Assembly: GCA_965262485.1 (NCBI GenBank)
Contig: OZ253540.1
Span: forward strand, 3,348,001 to 3,412,000
Source of the DNA: Bin87 sp965262485
GTDB lineage: Bacteria; Chloroflexota; Dehalococcoidia; Lucifugimonadales; UBA3495
Direction of reading: 5' to 3'
Length of the DNA: 64,000 bases
Under the pieces are notes generated by a model. That model was not told the DNA's origin. It searched no databases and saw nothing but the letters and a program-made list of their open reading frames with translations. The translations under genes were made by a program, and so were the position numbers. The stretch's first letter is position 1, and every line of letters starts with the position of its first letter. Shown piece by piece: positions 38,972 to 47,733 of the stretch.

Positions 38972-41422
38972 GTGGACTATGCCGACGTCGCCATTGACGC
39001 CGACTGGATTCAGCCGGAGCAAACCTTTTCATACCGCATCCCTCGCCATCTGGCCGTGGAACCCGGTCAACTCGTGTGGGTGCAATTCGGCAGAAACTAC
39101 GTCCAGGGCATCGTGGCCAGCCTTGCCAATCGGTCGGCGGTGCCCGAAGAAGCCACGCGAGACATCCTGCATCCCGTCGAACCCTCGCCCCTCATCAGCG
39201 CCCTGGGGTTGGAGCTGGCCGAATGGATCGGGCACACCTATCGCTGCTCCCCATTTGAGGCATTGCAGCCGTTCCTGCCGTCCGGTTTCCACGCTCACCA
39301 ACTCTCGAGGCTCACCGCCGTCTCCGGCGCCACCGACGCCGCCGATCTACAGTCGGTGCGCGCCGCCGCCCGCCGCGCCTGGGAGCAATTGGCCGAATCG
39401 GGCAAAGTCATCGAGGAACCCGCTTTTCTGAAACAGCTCGACCCGGATCGTCCCAGCGTGGCGCGACGCGAATTGCAGCGTCTCGTTGACCGGGGGATGA
39501 TCCTCAAAAATGTGAGCCTACCTCGGCCCCGCACCCATCGTTACCAGCGGTTTCTGGTTCCACGCCCCGACACTCCGCAGAACGACGATACCGGCGCTCC
39601 CGTCGTACTCAACGGCAAACGGCAAACCGACCTGTTGGCCGCCATCCACGAGTCTGGCGCTCCCTACAACGCCACCGGGGTCGGCGTCCGGTTCGGCTTG
39701 GCGGCGGACGCTCTCCTGCGGCGCGGTCTCATCGGAGAGGACTGGCAGCGCATCGAGCCGGCCATTCCCGCCGGAACGAATCCCGTCAACCCGCCGCCCG
39801 TCAACCTGACTCCGGCCCAGCAGGATTCCGCCCAGCGAATCATCTCCGCGCTGGACGACCCCGACTCCGAACCACGCAGCTTCCTGTTGCACGGGATAAC
39901 CGGCAGCGGCAAAACCGAGGTTTACCTGCACGCCATTGCCCACGCGATTGCCCAGGGGAAACAGGCAATCTACATGGTTCCGGAGATTGCGCTGACGCCT
40001 CAAACGGTCGGACTGGTCAACGAGCGGTTTCCCGGACGCACCGCGGTTCTCCACCATCGGTTGACCGACCGGCAGCGGTTCGACCAGTGGTGGCGCATCC
40101 GGGACGGCCAGGCAGACGTGGTGGTGGGACCCCGCAGCGCGGTGTTCGCTCCGGTCGCCAATCCCGGCATCATCATCGTGGACGAGGAGCACGAGCCGGC
40201 GTACAAACAGGTTGAAAACCCGCCCCTGTATCACGCGCGAGACACCGCCCTGGCGCTGGCCCGTCGTTCCGGCGCCGTGGTGGTGATGGGTTCGGCCACC
40301 CCCGATGTAACCACCTACCACGAGGCGCAGCGCGGACGCCACCGGTTGCTGGTCATTCCCGAGCGGATTCCCGGCCCAACCGGTACGCCGATCCCTTTGC
40401 CCACGGCAGAAATCGTCGATATGCGCGCCGAATTGAGGCAGGGAAACTTCAGCGTGTTCAGCCAACGCCTGGCGTCGGCTCTGGACGACACCATTGCCGC
40501 CGGCAACCAGGCCCTTTTGTTCCTGAACCGGCGGGGTACCGCGTCGTTCATGCAGTGCCGGGAGTGCGGTTACGTGCTGACTTGCAGCCGTTGTTCGGTG
40601 GCCCAGGCGTATCACGCCGACACCGGACGCCTGATGTGTCACTATTGCAACCGCAGCCGCCGCCGTCCACGGGCGTGCCCGCAATGCCGCGGTGGGCGCA
40701 TCCGCGAAATGGGTTCCGGGACGGAGTCGGTGGCCGCCGACCTGCAGCAGCGCTACCCGGCAGTTGCCGTCGAACGGTGGGATTCGGACTCGGTGCGAAA
40801 TCCGGCGGCGCTGGAGCAGGCCATGAACCGTCTGGTCGAGGGCAAATCCCAAATCCTGGTGGGCACTCAGATGGTTGCCCGCGGTCTGGACCTGCCCAAC
40901 GTAACGCTGTCGGCGGTGTTGCTGGCCGATTTGGGATTGAACCTGCCTGACTTTCGCGCCGGTGAGCGCGCCTTCGCCCTTTTGTGCCAGGTTGCCGGCC
41001 GCGCCGGACGTTCCGGAGCGCCATCCCTGGCAATCATTCAAACCTACCAACCCGACCACTACGCCATCGAGGCGGCAGCGGCGCAGGATTACGATTCCTT
41101 CTATAGGATCGAAATCGCTTCCCGTCGGCAGTACGGCTACCCGCCGTTCAATCGCCTGGCCCAGGTGGTGTGCGCCGACTCCAGCGTCAACCGGGTGCAG
41201 CAGACGCTGAACGAGCTGGCGGAGCGCTGGCGAGTCAAGGTGCGGCGGCTGGGCGACTGCGACGTGGACATTGTGGGCCCGACGCCGTGTATGCCGGAAC
41301 GCATCCGTGGCCGTTACCGGTGGCGGTTGATCCTGCGCGGTCGTCGGCTATGGCAACTGCTGGAGGGCGAGAACATCGCCCACAACTGCCGCGTAGAAAT
41401 AGATCCCCTCCGCCTGGATTAA
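38972..41422 (+). CDS. priA: Primosomal replication restart helicase PriA
   Basis: The start is a GTG at 38972 (VDYADVAIDADW) with GGAGG eight bases upstream; 816 residues. The 3'-end-binding domain (SYRIPRHLAVEPGQLVWVQF) leads, then Walker A GITGSGKTEVYLHAIAHA, DEEHEPAYKQ (DExH) and GSATPDVTTYHEAQRG. The zinc region has CRECGYVLTCSRCSVA and CHYCNRSRRRPRACPQC, eight Cys in all. RILVGTQMVARGLDLPNVT-like motif V and VAGRAGRSG motif VI complete the helicase. PriA reloads the replisome at stalled forks. All motifs are intact. Confidence 0.96.
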   Translation: MDYADVAIDADWIQPEQTFSYRIPRHLAVEPGQLVWVQFGRNYVQGIVASLANRSAVPEEATRDILHPVEPSPLISALGLELAEWIGHTYRCSPFEALQPFLPSGFHAHQLSRLTAVSGATDAADLQSVRAAARRAWEQLAESGKVIEEPAFLKQLDPDRPSVARRELQRLVDRGMILKNVSLPRPRTHRYQRFLVPRPDTPQNDDTGAPVVLNGKRQTDLLAAIHESGAPYNATGVGVRFGLAADALLRRGLIGEDWQRIEPAIPAGTNPVNPPPVNLTPAQQDSAQRIISALDDPDSEPRSFLLHGITGSGKTEVYLHAIAHAIAQGKQAIYMVPEIALTPQTVGLVNERFPGRTAVLHHRLTDRQRFDQWWRIRDGQADVVVGPRSAVFAPVANPGIIIVDEEHEPAYKQVENPPLYHARDTALALARRSGAVVVMGSATPDVTTYHEAQRGRHRLLVIPERIPGPTGTPIPLPTAEIVDMRAELRQGNFSVFSQRLASALDDTIAAGNQALLFLNRRGTASFMQCRECGYVLTCSRCSVAQAYHADTGRLMCHYCNRSRRRPRACPQCRGGRIREMGSGTESVAADLQQRYPAVAVERWDSDSVRNPAALEQAMNRLVEGKSQILVGTQMVARGLDLPNVTLSAVLLADLGLNLPDFRAGERAFALLCQVAGRAGRSGAPSLAIIQTYQPDHYAIEAAAAQDYDSFYRIEIASRRQYGYPPFNRLAQVVCADSSVNRVQQTLNELAERWRVKVRRLGDCDVDIVGPTPCMPERIRGRYRWRLILRGRRLWQLLEGENIAHNCRVEIDPLRLD

Positions 41423-41439
41423 CCGTCCGCCTCTGTCAT

Positions 41440-41580
41440 TGCGAAGGCCCCCTGTCATTGCGAAGGGCGCCCCTCACCCCAACCCCTCTCCCGGTGGGAG
41501 AGGGGCTTTTTAGGGCTTGCAGTCTGGGGCTCCCCTCTCCCTCCGGGAGAGGGGCCGGGGGTGAGGGCCGTACCCACCCC
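41440..41580. repeat. Two family C palindromes and repeat A ends after priA
   Basis: CTGTCATTGCGAAGG occurs twice, then CCTCTCCCGGTGGGAGAGGG (about 41480, followed by CTTTTTAGG) and CCCTCTCCCTCCGGGAGAGG (about 41532). The first palindrome with its T-run could end priA transcription. Confidence 0.7.
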
Positions 41581-41594
41581 TGTCATTTGTATGT

Positions 41595-41790
41595 TGTATA
41601 TGCCTCGCAGATAGGCCAATCTGTGAGGCGGGCGCGAGGGGCGCGTCGTCTGTCATTGGGTGAGCTGGGCCTGAGGTCCAGGCTGCACCGACTCGCAGTA
41701 AGACACCCCTCACGCCGCCGGTGGTCGCTCCGAACAGATTCACGGGCCTGAGCCCGCATTGCAAGTGTGGAGGACCACCGCATTATCACA
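41595..41790 (+). ncRNA. Candidate bridge RNA of the IS110 element
   Basis: About 200 non-coding bases lie between the left IS end and the transposase. They contain CCTCGCAGAT-AGGCCA-ATCTGTGAGG, a long hairpin with an internal mismatch, and further stems such as GGGCCTGAGGTCCAGGC and CGGGCCTGAGCCCG. IS110 (not IS1111) members encode the bridge RNA at this end, with loops that pair to target and donor. The loop-to-target match was not resolved by eye. Confidence 0.5.
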
Positions 41791-41807
41791 TCTGGGAGGT
41801 CTCAAAG

Positions 41808-42785
41808 ATGAAGACGCCAAAGATGAAGACCATGGAAGGTAGCGCAGTGGAAGGCGGCGCAGTGGTGGGCATTGACGTCAGCAAAGCCAGCCTGGACGTG
41901 TCGGTGTCGGCTGGCCCGGCGCGTCGCTTTGACAACACCGAGGAGGGCATCGCCGATCTGTTGCAATTGTTGGAGGCGCAGGAGGTCGCGCAGGTGGTGT
42001 GTGAACCCACCGGGGGCTATGAACTCCAGTTGGTCAACCGGTTGCGGGCCGGGGGACTGGGGGTGCACCAGGCCCACCCCAACCAGGTGCGGGATTTCGC
42101 CCGGGCCGCTGGCCACCTGGCGAAGACTGACGCCCTGGACGCCCAGACGCTGTCGCGTTACGGCCAGGTGTTTGAACCCCCGGACACCCCGCAGCCGGAT
42201 CCGGAACGTGAGGAACTGCGGGATTTGCTGCGCCGCCGCCAGCAGCTGGTGGAACAGCGAGTGCAGGAGCTGAACCGGCGCAACCAGGGAACCTCCCGCA
42301 AGGCCCGGGCTTCCACCGCCCGCCACATCGCCTGGCTGGACCAGGAGATCGCCCAGCTGGATGAGGAGTACCAGGCCGCATTGCAGAGCAGCGAGTCCCT
42401 GGCCCAACGCGCCGCCTTGTACCGCAGCGTGCCGGGCGTAGGGCCGCTCACCGCCGCCACCCTGACCGCCGAGCTGCCGGAACTGGGACAATACGACGGG
42501 AAGGCCCTGACCTCCCTGGTGGGACTGGCGCCCTGGTCTCGGGACAGTGGCCGGAAGCGGGGCCAGCGCACCATCCGGGGCGGTCGCGGCGTAGTGCGCC
42601 GGGCCTTGTACATGGCGGCCCTGGCGGCGACACGCGGCCAGGGGAGCTTACCTGATTTCTACCGTCAGCTGCGGCAACGTGGCAAAACTGGCAAAGTGGC
42701 GCTGGTGGCCGTGATGCGCAAGCTGCTGTTGCAACTGAACGCAGTGGCCCGCCGCGGAACCCCCTGGGTGCAACAACACGGATAG
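41808..42785 (+). CDS. IS110-family transposase/recombinase (DEDD plus Tnp domain)
   Basis: The ATG at 41808 follows GGGAGGTCTCAAAG; 325 residues. The RuvC-like domain has GIDVSKASLDVSV (D23), CEPTGGYELQLVNRL (Glu), and AKTDALDAQTLSRYG (two Asp), the DEDD set. A coiled coil (about 140-215) joins PGVGPLTAATLTAELPEL, SLVGLAPWSRDSGRKRGQRT and IRGGRGVVRRALYMAALAAT, which hold the catalytic Ser. It should perform RNA-guided recombination with the adjacent bridge RNA. The gene is intact. Confidence 0.93.
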   Translation: MKTPKMKTMEGSAVEGGAVVGIDVSKASLDVSVSAGPARRFDNTEEGIADLLQLLEAQEVAQVVCEPTGGYELQLVNRLRAGGLGVHQAHPNQVRDFARAAGHLAKTDALDAQTLSRYGQVFEPPDTPQPDPEREELRDLLRRRQQLVEQRVQELNRRNQGTSRKARASTARHIAWLDQEIAQLDEEYQAALQSSESLAQRAALYRSVPGVGPLTAATLTAELPELGQYDGKALTSLVGLAPWSRDSGRKRGQRTIRGGRGVVRRALYMAALAATRGQGSLPDFYRQLRQRGKTGKVALVAVMRKLLLQLNAVARRGTPWVQQHG

Positions 42786-42851
42786 AACACCACGGATAGA
42801 ACCATCCCACCTCCAAACCCGCAAAAAGGCTTGACACCCAACACAGATACT

Positions 42852-42954
42852 GCGAGCGCAGCGTGGCAATCTCGTTACGATGAAGGTGTCCGTGCCCACC
42901 AGGTCGGGTACTTTGTCGGCGAGATTGCCACGTCGCTACGCTCCTCGCAATGAC
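42852..42954. repeat. Repeat A, copy 6 (right part, split by IS110)
   Basis: GCGAGCGCAGCGTGGCAATC starts the segment and ACGCTCCTCGCAATGAC ends it. The missing first bases, TGTCATT, are at 41581-41587 on the other side of the IS. Confidence 0.85.
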
Positions 42955-43030
42955 AACCGAATGACCCTGAGCAGGACACCCGTGAACCATTCTCTACGAG
43001 GTTACTCACACATGATGAGGTTACTTACCC

Positions 43031-44335
43031 ATGCCCAATGAAGCACGAAACCTGAACCATCTGGTCAGGTCGTTGGCCACCGTTTTGCTACCGAGGTCAC
43101 GACCAAGCGCCCACAGCACGTCAAACTCGAAACCGGCTGGCGCGTTCCCGGGAGTCGAACGCGCCAGCCGGGCCGCATTCGCCGAACGACGCGCCGCCGA
43201 GGAAGGTTTGCCGGCCGGTGAAGGATGGGCGCGTCCGGAGTATGGGCGATACATGGCTACCTCGCCGTCGGTGTATTCGGCGGTCAAGTTGCGCGCCGAT
43301 TCAGTTACCCGGCCCCCGTTGCTGGTGTATCGCCACGATGCTGGAAACAGCGGCGGCTTCGGCAGCGCAACGTCGTCCAAACTGCGCACCCGGGTCGAAC
43401 CGACCCATCCGGTGGTGCGCCTGCTGGAGCGGGTCAATCCCTGGTACACGCGCGGCGACCTGTGGCGGGCCACCGAGATTTACCTGTGCCTGTGGGGTGC
43501 GGCGTTCTGGGCCATCGAGCGGGGGGACAACGGCGAACCGGAACTGTGGCCGCTGCGTCCTGACCGCATGGCGGTGATCCCCGACCGGCGACGATACGTG
43601 CGGGGGTTCGTTTATCGCGGAAACGCCGACCCGGTGGCATACACGCCCGAAGAGATCATCTGGCTGCGGTACTTCAATCCCATGGACGAGCTGGCGGGTT
43701 TGTCGCCACTGGCGCCGGCGCGGCTTTCGGCGGACATGGGACACGAGGGGCTGCTCTTCAACCGCAACCTGCTGCGCAACTCGGCGCGCCCGGACTTCCT
43801 GCTGCTGACCAACCAGGAGATGAACGAAACGGAGCTGGAGGAGTTCTACACCCGTTGGGAGTCGCGCTACCAGGGGGCGGACAACTCGTACCGTCCGGCG
43901 GTCGCATCGGCGGTGCGCGACGTGAAGACGCTGGGGTTGTCGCACCGGGATCTGGACTTCATCCAGGGGCTGCGCTGGAGTCTGGAGGAAGTTAGCCGCA
44001 CGTATGGCGTGCCGAAGGTGCTGCTGGGCGATTTTGAGCGGGCTACCTACGCCAACGTACAGGCCGCCGAGCGAATGTTCTGGCGCAACACCATCGTGCC
44101 CGAAGTGCGGTTCCTGGAAGAGCAGCTGAATCGGGTGCTGCTGCCGCGCCTGGGGTATCCCGAACTGACGGTGGAATTCGATCTGTCGGTGATCGAAGCG
44201 TTGCAGGAGGACGAAAACAGCCGGGTCCAGCGTGAAACGGCGCTGCTGGATCGCGGCGTCCTAACCATCAACGAGGTGCGACGGGAGCGCAACCTGCCCG
44301 AAGTGCCGTGGGGCAACGGGCAGCAGGGCGAGTAG
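43031..44335 (+). CDS. HK97-type phage portal protein, orphan
   Basis: The 434-residue protein matches the phage portal family of HK97-like phages: YMATSPSVYSAVKLRADSVT, RGDLWRATEIYLCLWGAAFW, EEIIWLRYFNPMDELAGLSP, NRNLLRNSARPDFLLLTNQE, GVPKVLLGDFERATYANVQA, RMFWRNTIVPEVRFLEEQLN. A portal forms the dodecameric DNA channel of the capsid. No terminase, protease, capsid or integrase gene lies nearby, so this is a prophage or gene-transfer-agent relic or an adopted gene. Its high GC matches the host. The frame is complete. Confidence 0.85.
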   Translation: MPNEARNLNHLVRSLATVLLPRSRPSAHSTSNSKPAGAFPGVERASRAAFAERRAAEEGLPAGEGWARPEYGRYMATSPSVYSAVKLRADSVTRPPLLVYRHDAGNSGGFGSATSSKLRTRVEPTHPVVRLLERVNPWYTRGDLWRATEIYLCLWGAAFWAIERGDNGEPELWPLRPDRMAVIPDRRRYVRGFVYRGNADPVAYTPEEIIWLRYFNPMDELAGLSPLAPARLSADMGHEGLLFNRNLLRNSARPDFLLLTNQEMNETELEEFYTRWESRYQGADNSYRPAVASAVRDVKTLGLSHRDLDFIQGLRWSLEEVSRTYGVPKVLLGDFERATYANVQAAERMFWRNTIVPEVRFLEEQLNRVLLPRLGYPELTVEFDLSVIEALQEDENSRVQRETALLDRGVLTINEVRRERNLPEVPWGNGQQGE

Positions 44336-44410
44336 TGGGGGTTCACGCGTACCCGCTTTGTCAAACCAAACTGGCCCACTGTCATTGCGAAGGGCGCCCA
44401 CCCCCCACCC

Positions 44411-44530
44411 GTCATTGCGAGGAGCGTCAGCGACGTGGCAATCTCATTGAGGTTGAACACACGCCGGCAAACTACCATTGCTACGGCGACGAGATTGCCA
44501 CCCCCGTATCAAGTACGGGGTCGCAATGAC
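44411..44530. repeat. Repeat A, copy 4, with 19-bp palindrome at the right end
   Basis: GTCATTGCGAGGAGCGTCAG opens the element and GAGATTGCCACC, the palindrome (44502-44520) and TCGCAATGAC close it. The flank on the left, CACGCGTACCCGCTTTGTCA, is the recurring repeat G sequence. Confidence 0.85.
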
Positions 44531-44602
44531 AGGTGGGGGTGGGCCAGGGTTTTGGCGCTTCTTGCCTTAGCCCGAGTTCTTATTTAAAATGAGGGAGCAA
44601 AA

Positions 44603-44627
44603 TGCAATAACTGAACGGCCTATTGCA
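44603..44627. promoter_or_regulatory. Palindromic operator-like site upstream of fic
   Basis: TGCAATA-n11-TATTGCA (44603-44609 and 44621-44627) lies 27 bases before the Fic start. A very similar palindrome follows the gene at 45904-45931. The Fic protein carries a winged-helix C-terminus that could bind it. Confidence 0.45.
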
Positions 44628-44653
44628 AATCTTCCAATTGCCGAGTCCACGCA

Positions 44654-45829
44654 ATGCGGCGCGAACGAATTGGCGAATACATGATTCACCGGTCCGGGGG
44701 TGAAGAAGTGCGGGCCTATGTCCCTGACCCGCTGCCGCCACAGCCGCCAATTAATCTGGATGGCGGCCTTCAACAATCGTTGGAGGCCGCGATACTGGCT
44801 TTGGGACGACTCGACGGCGTATCCACGCTGCTGCCGGATCCGCGGCTGTTCATCTACGCGTATGTTCGGAAGGAAGCCGTTTTGTCGTCGCAGATTGAGG
44901 GCACCCAATCTTCACTCTCCGATCTCATGCTTTTCGAGTCGACTAACGCTCCTGGCGCACCGTTGGACGACATCAGAGAGGTGTCCAATTACGTAGCGGC
45001 TCTCGAGCACGGGCTGGATCGGATGAAGAACGGATTTCCGTTATCGAATCGGCTAATCAGGGAGATCCACGGGATTTTGCTGAACAGCGGTCGCGGCAGC
45101 GAACGATCGCCAGGGGAGTTTCGACGCACGCAGAACTGGATTGGCGGCACGCGCCCGGGGAACGCGTTGTTCGTACCGCCGCCGCCGGCTGAAATGACGG
45201 CGTGCATGGGGGATTTCGAGCAGTTTCTGCACGCGGAGCAAGATGGGTTGCCCGTTTTGATCAGGGCTGCGCTGGCCCACGTCCAGTTTGAGACCATACA
45301 TCCGTTCCTGGATGGCAACGGACGCGTGGGACGGTTATTAATCACCCTGCTGCTTTGTCACGCTGGAGTGTTGACGGACCCCCTTTTGTATTTGAGCCTT
45401 TACCTGAAGGAGCACCGAACCCAATACTACGAGCTACTGGGTCGCGTCAGAGAAACCGGTGATTGGGAATCGTGGCTGGAGTTCTTTTTTACAGGGGTTG
45501 CGGAAACCGGAAAAAGCGCCGTTAACACCGCACAACGGTTGGGTGATATGTTCCAGGCTGACCGCCGTTCCGTAGAAGCATCAGGTCGGCGCAGTGGATC
45601 AGCGCTGCGGATACACCACGAACTCACGCAGCGCCCGATTGCGTCAATTTCGGAGACTGCGGAGCGTGCCGGGTTGGCGTTCAGGACCGTTGCCTCCGGT
45701 ATGGAGCAACTGGTTGACCTGGGGATAGCCCGTGAGATTACAGGGCAACGCCGAAATCGGATCTACGCCTACAGCGAGTATCTTTCGATACTGAACGAGG
45801 GTACCGAGTCACCTTTTAGTGGCACGTAG
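44654..45829 (+). CDS. Fic-domain AMP-transferase (class II) with C-terminal winged helix
   Basis: The 391-residue protein has the Fic motif HPFLDGNGRVGR (H216) with catalytic His, and the flap LVxxP region GNALFVPPPPAEMTACM. The inhibitory helix SSQIEG (S78-x3-E82-G83) lies N-terminal, the class II arrangement, so activity is auto-inhibited. RETGDWESWLEFFFTGVAET and a C-terminal wHTH (ISETAERAGLAFRTVASGME, then DLGIAREITG) are typical of the long Fic family. It would transfer AMP to a target protein. Self-regulation through flanking palindromes is inferred. Confidence 0.9.
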   Translation: MRRERIGEYMIHRSGGEEVRAYVPDPLPPQPPINLDGGLQQSLEAAILALGRLDGVSTLLPDPRLFIYAYVRKEAVLSSQIEGTQSSLSDLMLFESTNAPGAPLDDIREVSNYVAALEHGLDRMKNGFPLSNRLIREIHGILLNSGRGSERSPGEFRRTQNWIGGTRPGNALFVPPPPAEMTACMGDFEQFLHAEQDGLPVLIRAALAHVQFETIHPFLDGNGRVGRLLITLLLCHAGVLTDPLLYLSLYLKEHRTQYYELLGRVRETGDWESWLEFFFTGVAETGKSAVNTAQRLGDMFQADRRSVEASGRRSGSALRIHHELTQRPIASISETAERAGLAFRTVASGMEQLVDLGIAREITGQRRNRIYAYSEYLSILNEGTESPFSGT

Positions 45830-45903
45830 TCTCCCAGTATCGGAAATGGCCCATAGCGCCGCTTTGAGCCTCGCCCTGTGCTTATTGTCCATAGGGCGCT
45901 AAA

Positions 45904-45931
45904 TTGCAATAACGTAATGTCCCTATTGCAA
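45904..45931. promoter_or_regulatory. Palindromic site downstream of fic
   Basis: TTGCAATA-n12-TATTGCAA mirrors the upstream site at 44603-44627, and a half-site TGCAATAA follows at 45936. Together they bracket the fic gene. Confidence 0.4.
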
Positions 45932-45954
45932 TTTCTGCAATAAGTATCGCAGCA

Positions 45955-46080
45955 TCCGCAGGGCCTTTTCAAAGTTGTGGAAATTAAACACCCGCTCGTC
46001 CTGAGCCTGTCGAAGGACGGTCGCCGATGGTTCGACAAGCTCACCATGAGCGGAGGTCGGAGGACTTTGAAAAGCCCCTG
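45955..46080. repeat. Family D repeats and relatives
   Basis: CCTTTTCAAAGTTGTGGAAA, CCCGCTCGTCCTGAGCCTGT and GGTTCGACAAGCTCACCATG are pieces also seen at 6370-6440 and 14680-14860. GGACTTTGAAAAGCCCCTGC ends the cluster as an inverted copy of its start. The remaining 46080-46290 shows no gene. Confidence 0.65.
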
Positions 46081-46308
46081 CAACATTCGTGGCGCACTTC
46101 GTAAGTGTCCCAGGGAGCCGACCCCAAGGTTCGGATGCCGGACGGCTTCGCCTGATGCAACTTGTGGCCGCAAGGGTTGGCACTTGCCGAATTCGACCCG
46201 GTGTGGGAAACTGACGACATATTTCGTAACCTGTGCGATGGGAGTGACTCGGTCTCAGTTTGTCTGCTTTTAAGGGACAATTGATCAGACAGCAAAGGAG
46301 TGGTTAGT

Positions 46309-47427
46309 ATGGACTTTGGACTATTTAACACTTGGAACGCTTTGTACGACGGGGGGAAGGTTCCCTGGGACGCCGATTATAGTGGTGGCAAGCTGCTTGA
46401 AGAGGAGGCTTACGTTCAGAACTGGAAAGAGATCGAAGCGGTTGAGGATATGGGCTGGGACTATGTCTGGCTCGGTGGAGGCCACTTCTCCAAGCAGGCG
46501 AGCATGGACCCTCAGGTGCTGATGCTGGCTGCCGTCATCGCTGCCCGCACCGAAAACATCAAGATCGGGTCGTCCATTCACCGCCCGGTGATGAGGCAAT
46601 CCGGCGAAACCGTATCCGCATCGGCGCTTCCGCATGAAAGGTACGGTTTCGACAACCTGATGATGGAAGACCCCATCCAGACCGCCGAGCAGGTCGCCAT
46701 CGTCGACCAGGTCAGCAAGGGCCGGTTCATCTACGGCGCCGGCGGGCGGACTCGCGGCTCCGAGACCCGTCGCGAACAGTTCTTCGAGTACCTGGAGGTC
46801 ATGAAGCAGCTCTGGTCTGAGGATACTTTCTCCGGCTTCGAGGGCAAGTATTACAGCTACCCAGCATTCTACGAGCCGTACCTCGCCATCCCCAAGCCCG
46901 TCCAGAAGCCCTACCCGGCCATGCTGTTGCCGGTGGACAGCCAGGAAAGTTTCGTGCCCATGGGCGAGCAGGGTTATCGAATCGCGGTAGGCGCGGGCAG
47001 TTCGCCCCACAACCTGCGGGGAACTTCGGTCCTGATTGAGGACGTGAAGCGATACAAACAGGCGTGGCGGGATGCCGGGCACCCGGGCGAACCCACCACG
47101 GTGGTCCGCATACCGACGCTGGTGGCCGCCACGAAAGAAGAGGCCACGCGTGAGGTTGATGGCCTTATGAGTCTGGCCAGGCGGTATTACTCCGGCCGGA
47201 TAGGGATCGGCAGCACCGACGCCGGCGCCGCCAGCCCCGACGCCACTGAGGAAGTAAACCTGTTCGGGACACCCGAGGAAGTGGTCGACAAGATCGAGGT
47301 TCTCCGGGAAGACTTCGGCACCGACGAGATCATGTTCGAGGTCAACTGGACGTCTTCGGTTCCGCGGGACGTCGTGATGAACACCATGCGGCTCATTACC
47401 GACCACGTAATCCCCAAGTTCAAGTAA
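46309..47427 (+). CDS. LLM-class flavin-dependent oxidoreductase
   Basis: The ATG at 46309 (MDFGLFNTWNALYDGGKVPW) has AAAGGAG eight bases upstream; 372 residues. Luciferase-like motifs: AVEDMGWDYVWLGGGHFSKQ, AARTENIKIGSSIHRPVMRQ, AEQVAIVDQVSKGRFIYGAG, LFGTPEEVVDKIEVLREDFG. It belongs to the same superfamily as the proteins at 15041 and 60347 but is clearly divergent. Flavin (FMN or F420) cofactor and substrate cannot be decided. Confidence 0.9.
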   Translation: MDFGLFNTWNALYDGGKVPWDADYSGGKLLEEEAYVQNWKEIEAVEDMGWDYVWLGGGHFSKQASMDPQVLMLAAVIAARTENIKIGSSIHRPVMRQSGETVSASALPHERYGFDNLMMEDPIQTAEQVAIVDQVSKGRFIYGAGGRTRGSETRREQFFEYLEVMKQLWSEDTFSGFEGKYYSYPAFYEPYLAIPKPVQKPYPAMLLPVDSQESFVPMGEQGYRIAVGAGSSPHNLRGTSVLIEDVKRYKQAWRDAGHPGEPTTVVRIPTLVAATKEEATREVDGLMSLARRYYSGRIGIGSTDAGAASPDATEEVNLFGTPEEVVDKIEVLREDFGTDEIMFEVNWTSSVPRDVVMNTMRLITDHVIPKFK

Positions 47428-47455
47428 CACCGGGGACGAACCGGTAGGTACAATC

Positions 47456-47516
47456 TAGCCGGTTGATGATGACCAACCGGGAAGCGGTCGCGGTATCCAT
47501 CGTGGCCGCTTTCTTT
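47456..47516 (+). terminator. Possible terminator after the LLM gene
   Basis: CCGGTTG-ATGATGAC-CAACCGG (47459-47480) is followed by a second GC-rich stem, GCGGTC...GTGGCCGC, and TTTCTTTG. The placement about 30-90 bases after the stop suits a terminator, though the T-run is interrupted. Confidence 0.4.
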
Positions 47517-47626
47517 GCGCTCCGGTGGAAGTAACATTCATCAGGCGCGATGCGGACGCGCGGCCACCGGCGCGGCACGGTTGATGGCACGGTAATACCC
47601 GCCTCGCTCTCATTCGTACCCACTTT

Positions 47627-47733
47627 GTCATTGCGAGCGTAGCGTGGCAATCTCGTCGCCGTAGCAATGGCGGTTCGCCGGCATATGTTCAACCTCATCG
47701 AGGTTGCCACGTCGCTATGCTCCTCGCAATGAC
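47627..47733. repeat. Repeat A, copy 5
   Basis: GTCATTGCGAGCGTAGCGTG at the left and TATGCTCCTCGCAATGAC at the right enclose AGCAATGGCGGTTCGCCGGC. The element is a 107-bp imperfect palindrome located just before the tRNA gene. Confidence 0.85.

Larger units (their letters stand above)
41588..42851 (+). mobile_element. IS110-family element inserted inside a repeat A copy
   Basis: The left flank ends TGTCATT at 41587 and the right flank starts GCGAGCGCAGCGTGGCAATC at 42852. Joined, they restore the start of repeat A (GTCATTGCGAGCG...). The element is about 1,264 bp, without inverted repeats or a clear target duplication, as expected for IS110. Exact ends are uncertain by one or two bases because the core dinucleotide is shared. 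Confidence 0.85.

Noticed and set aside
39518..41059. 513-codon frame antisense to priA
   Set aside because: No recognisable domains and an amino-acid bias typical of antisense frames; priA is intact.
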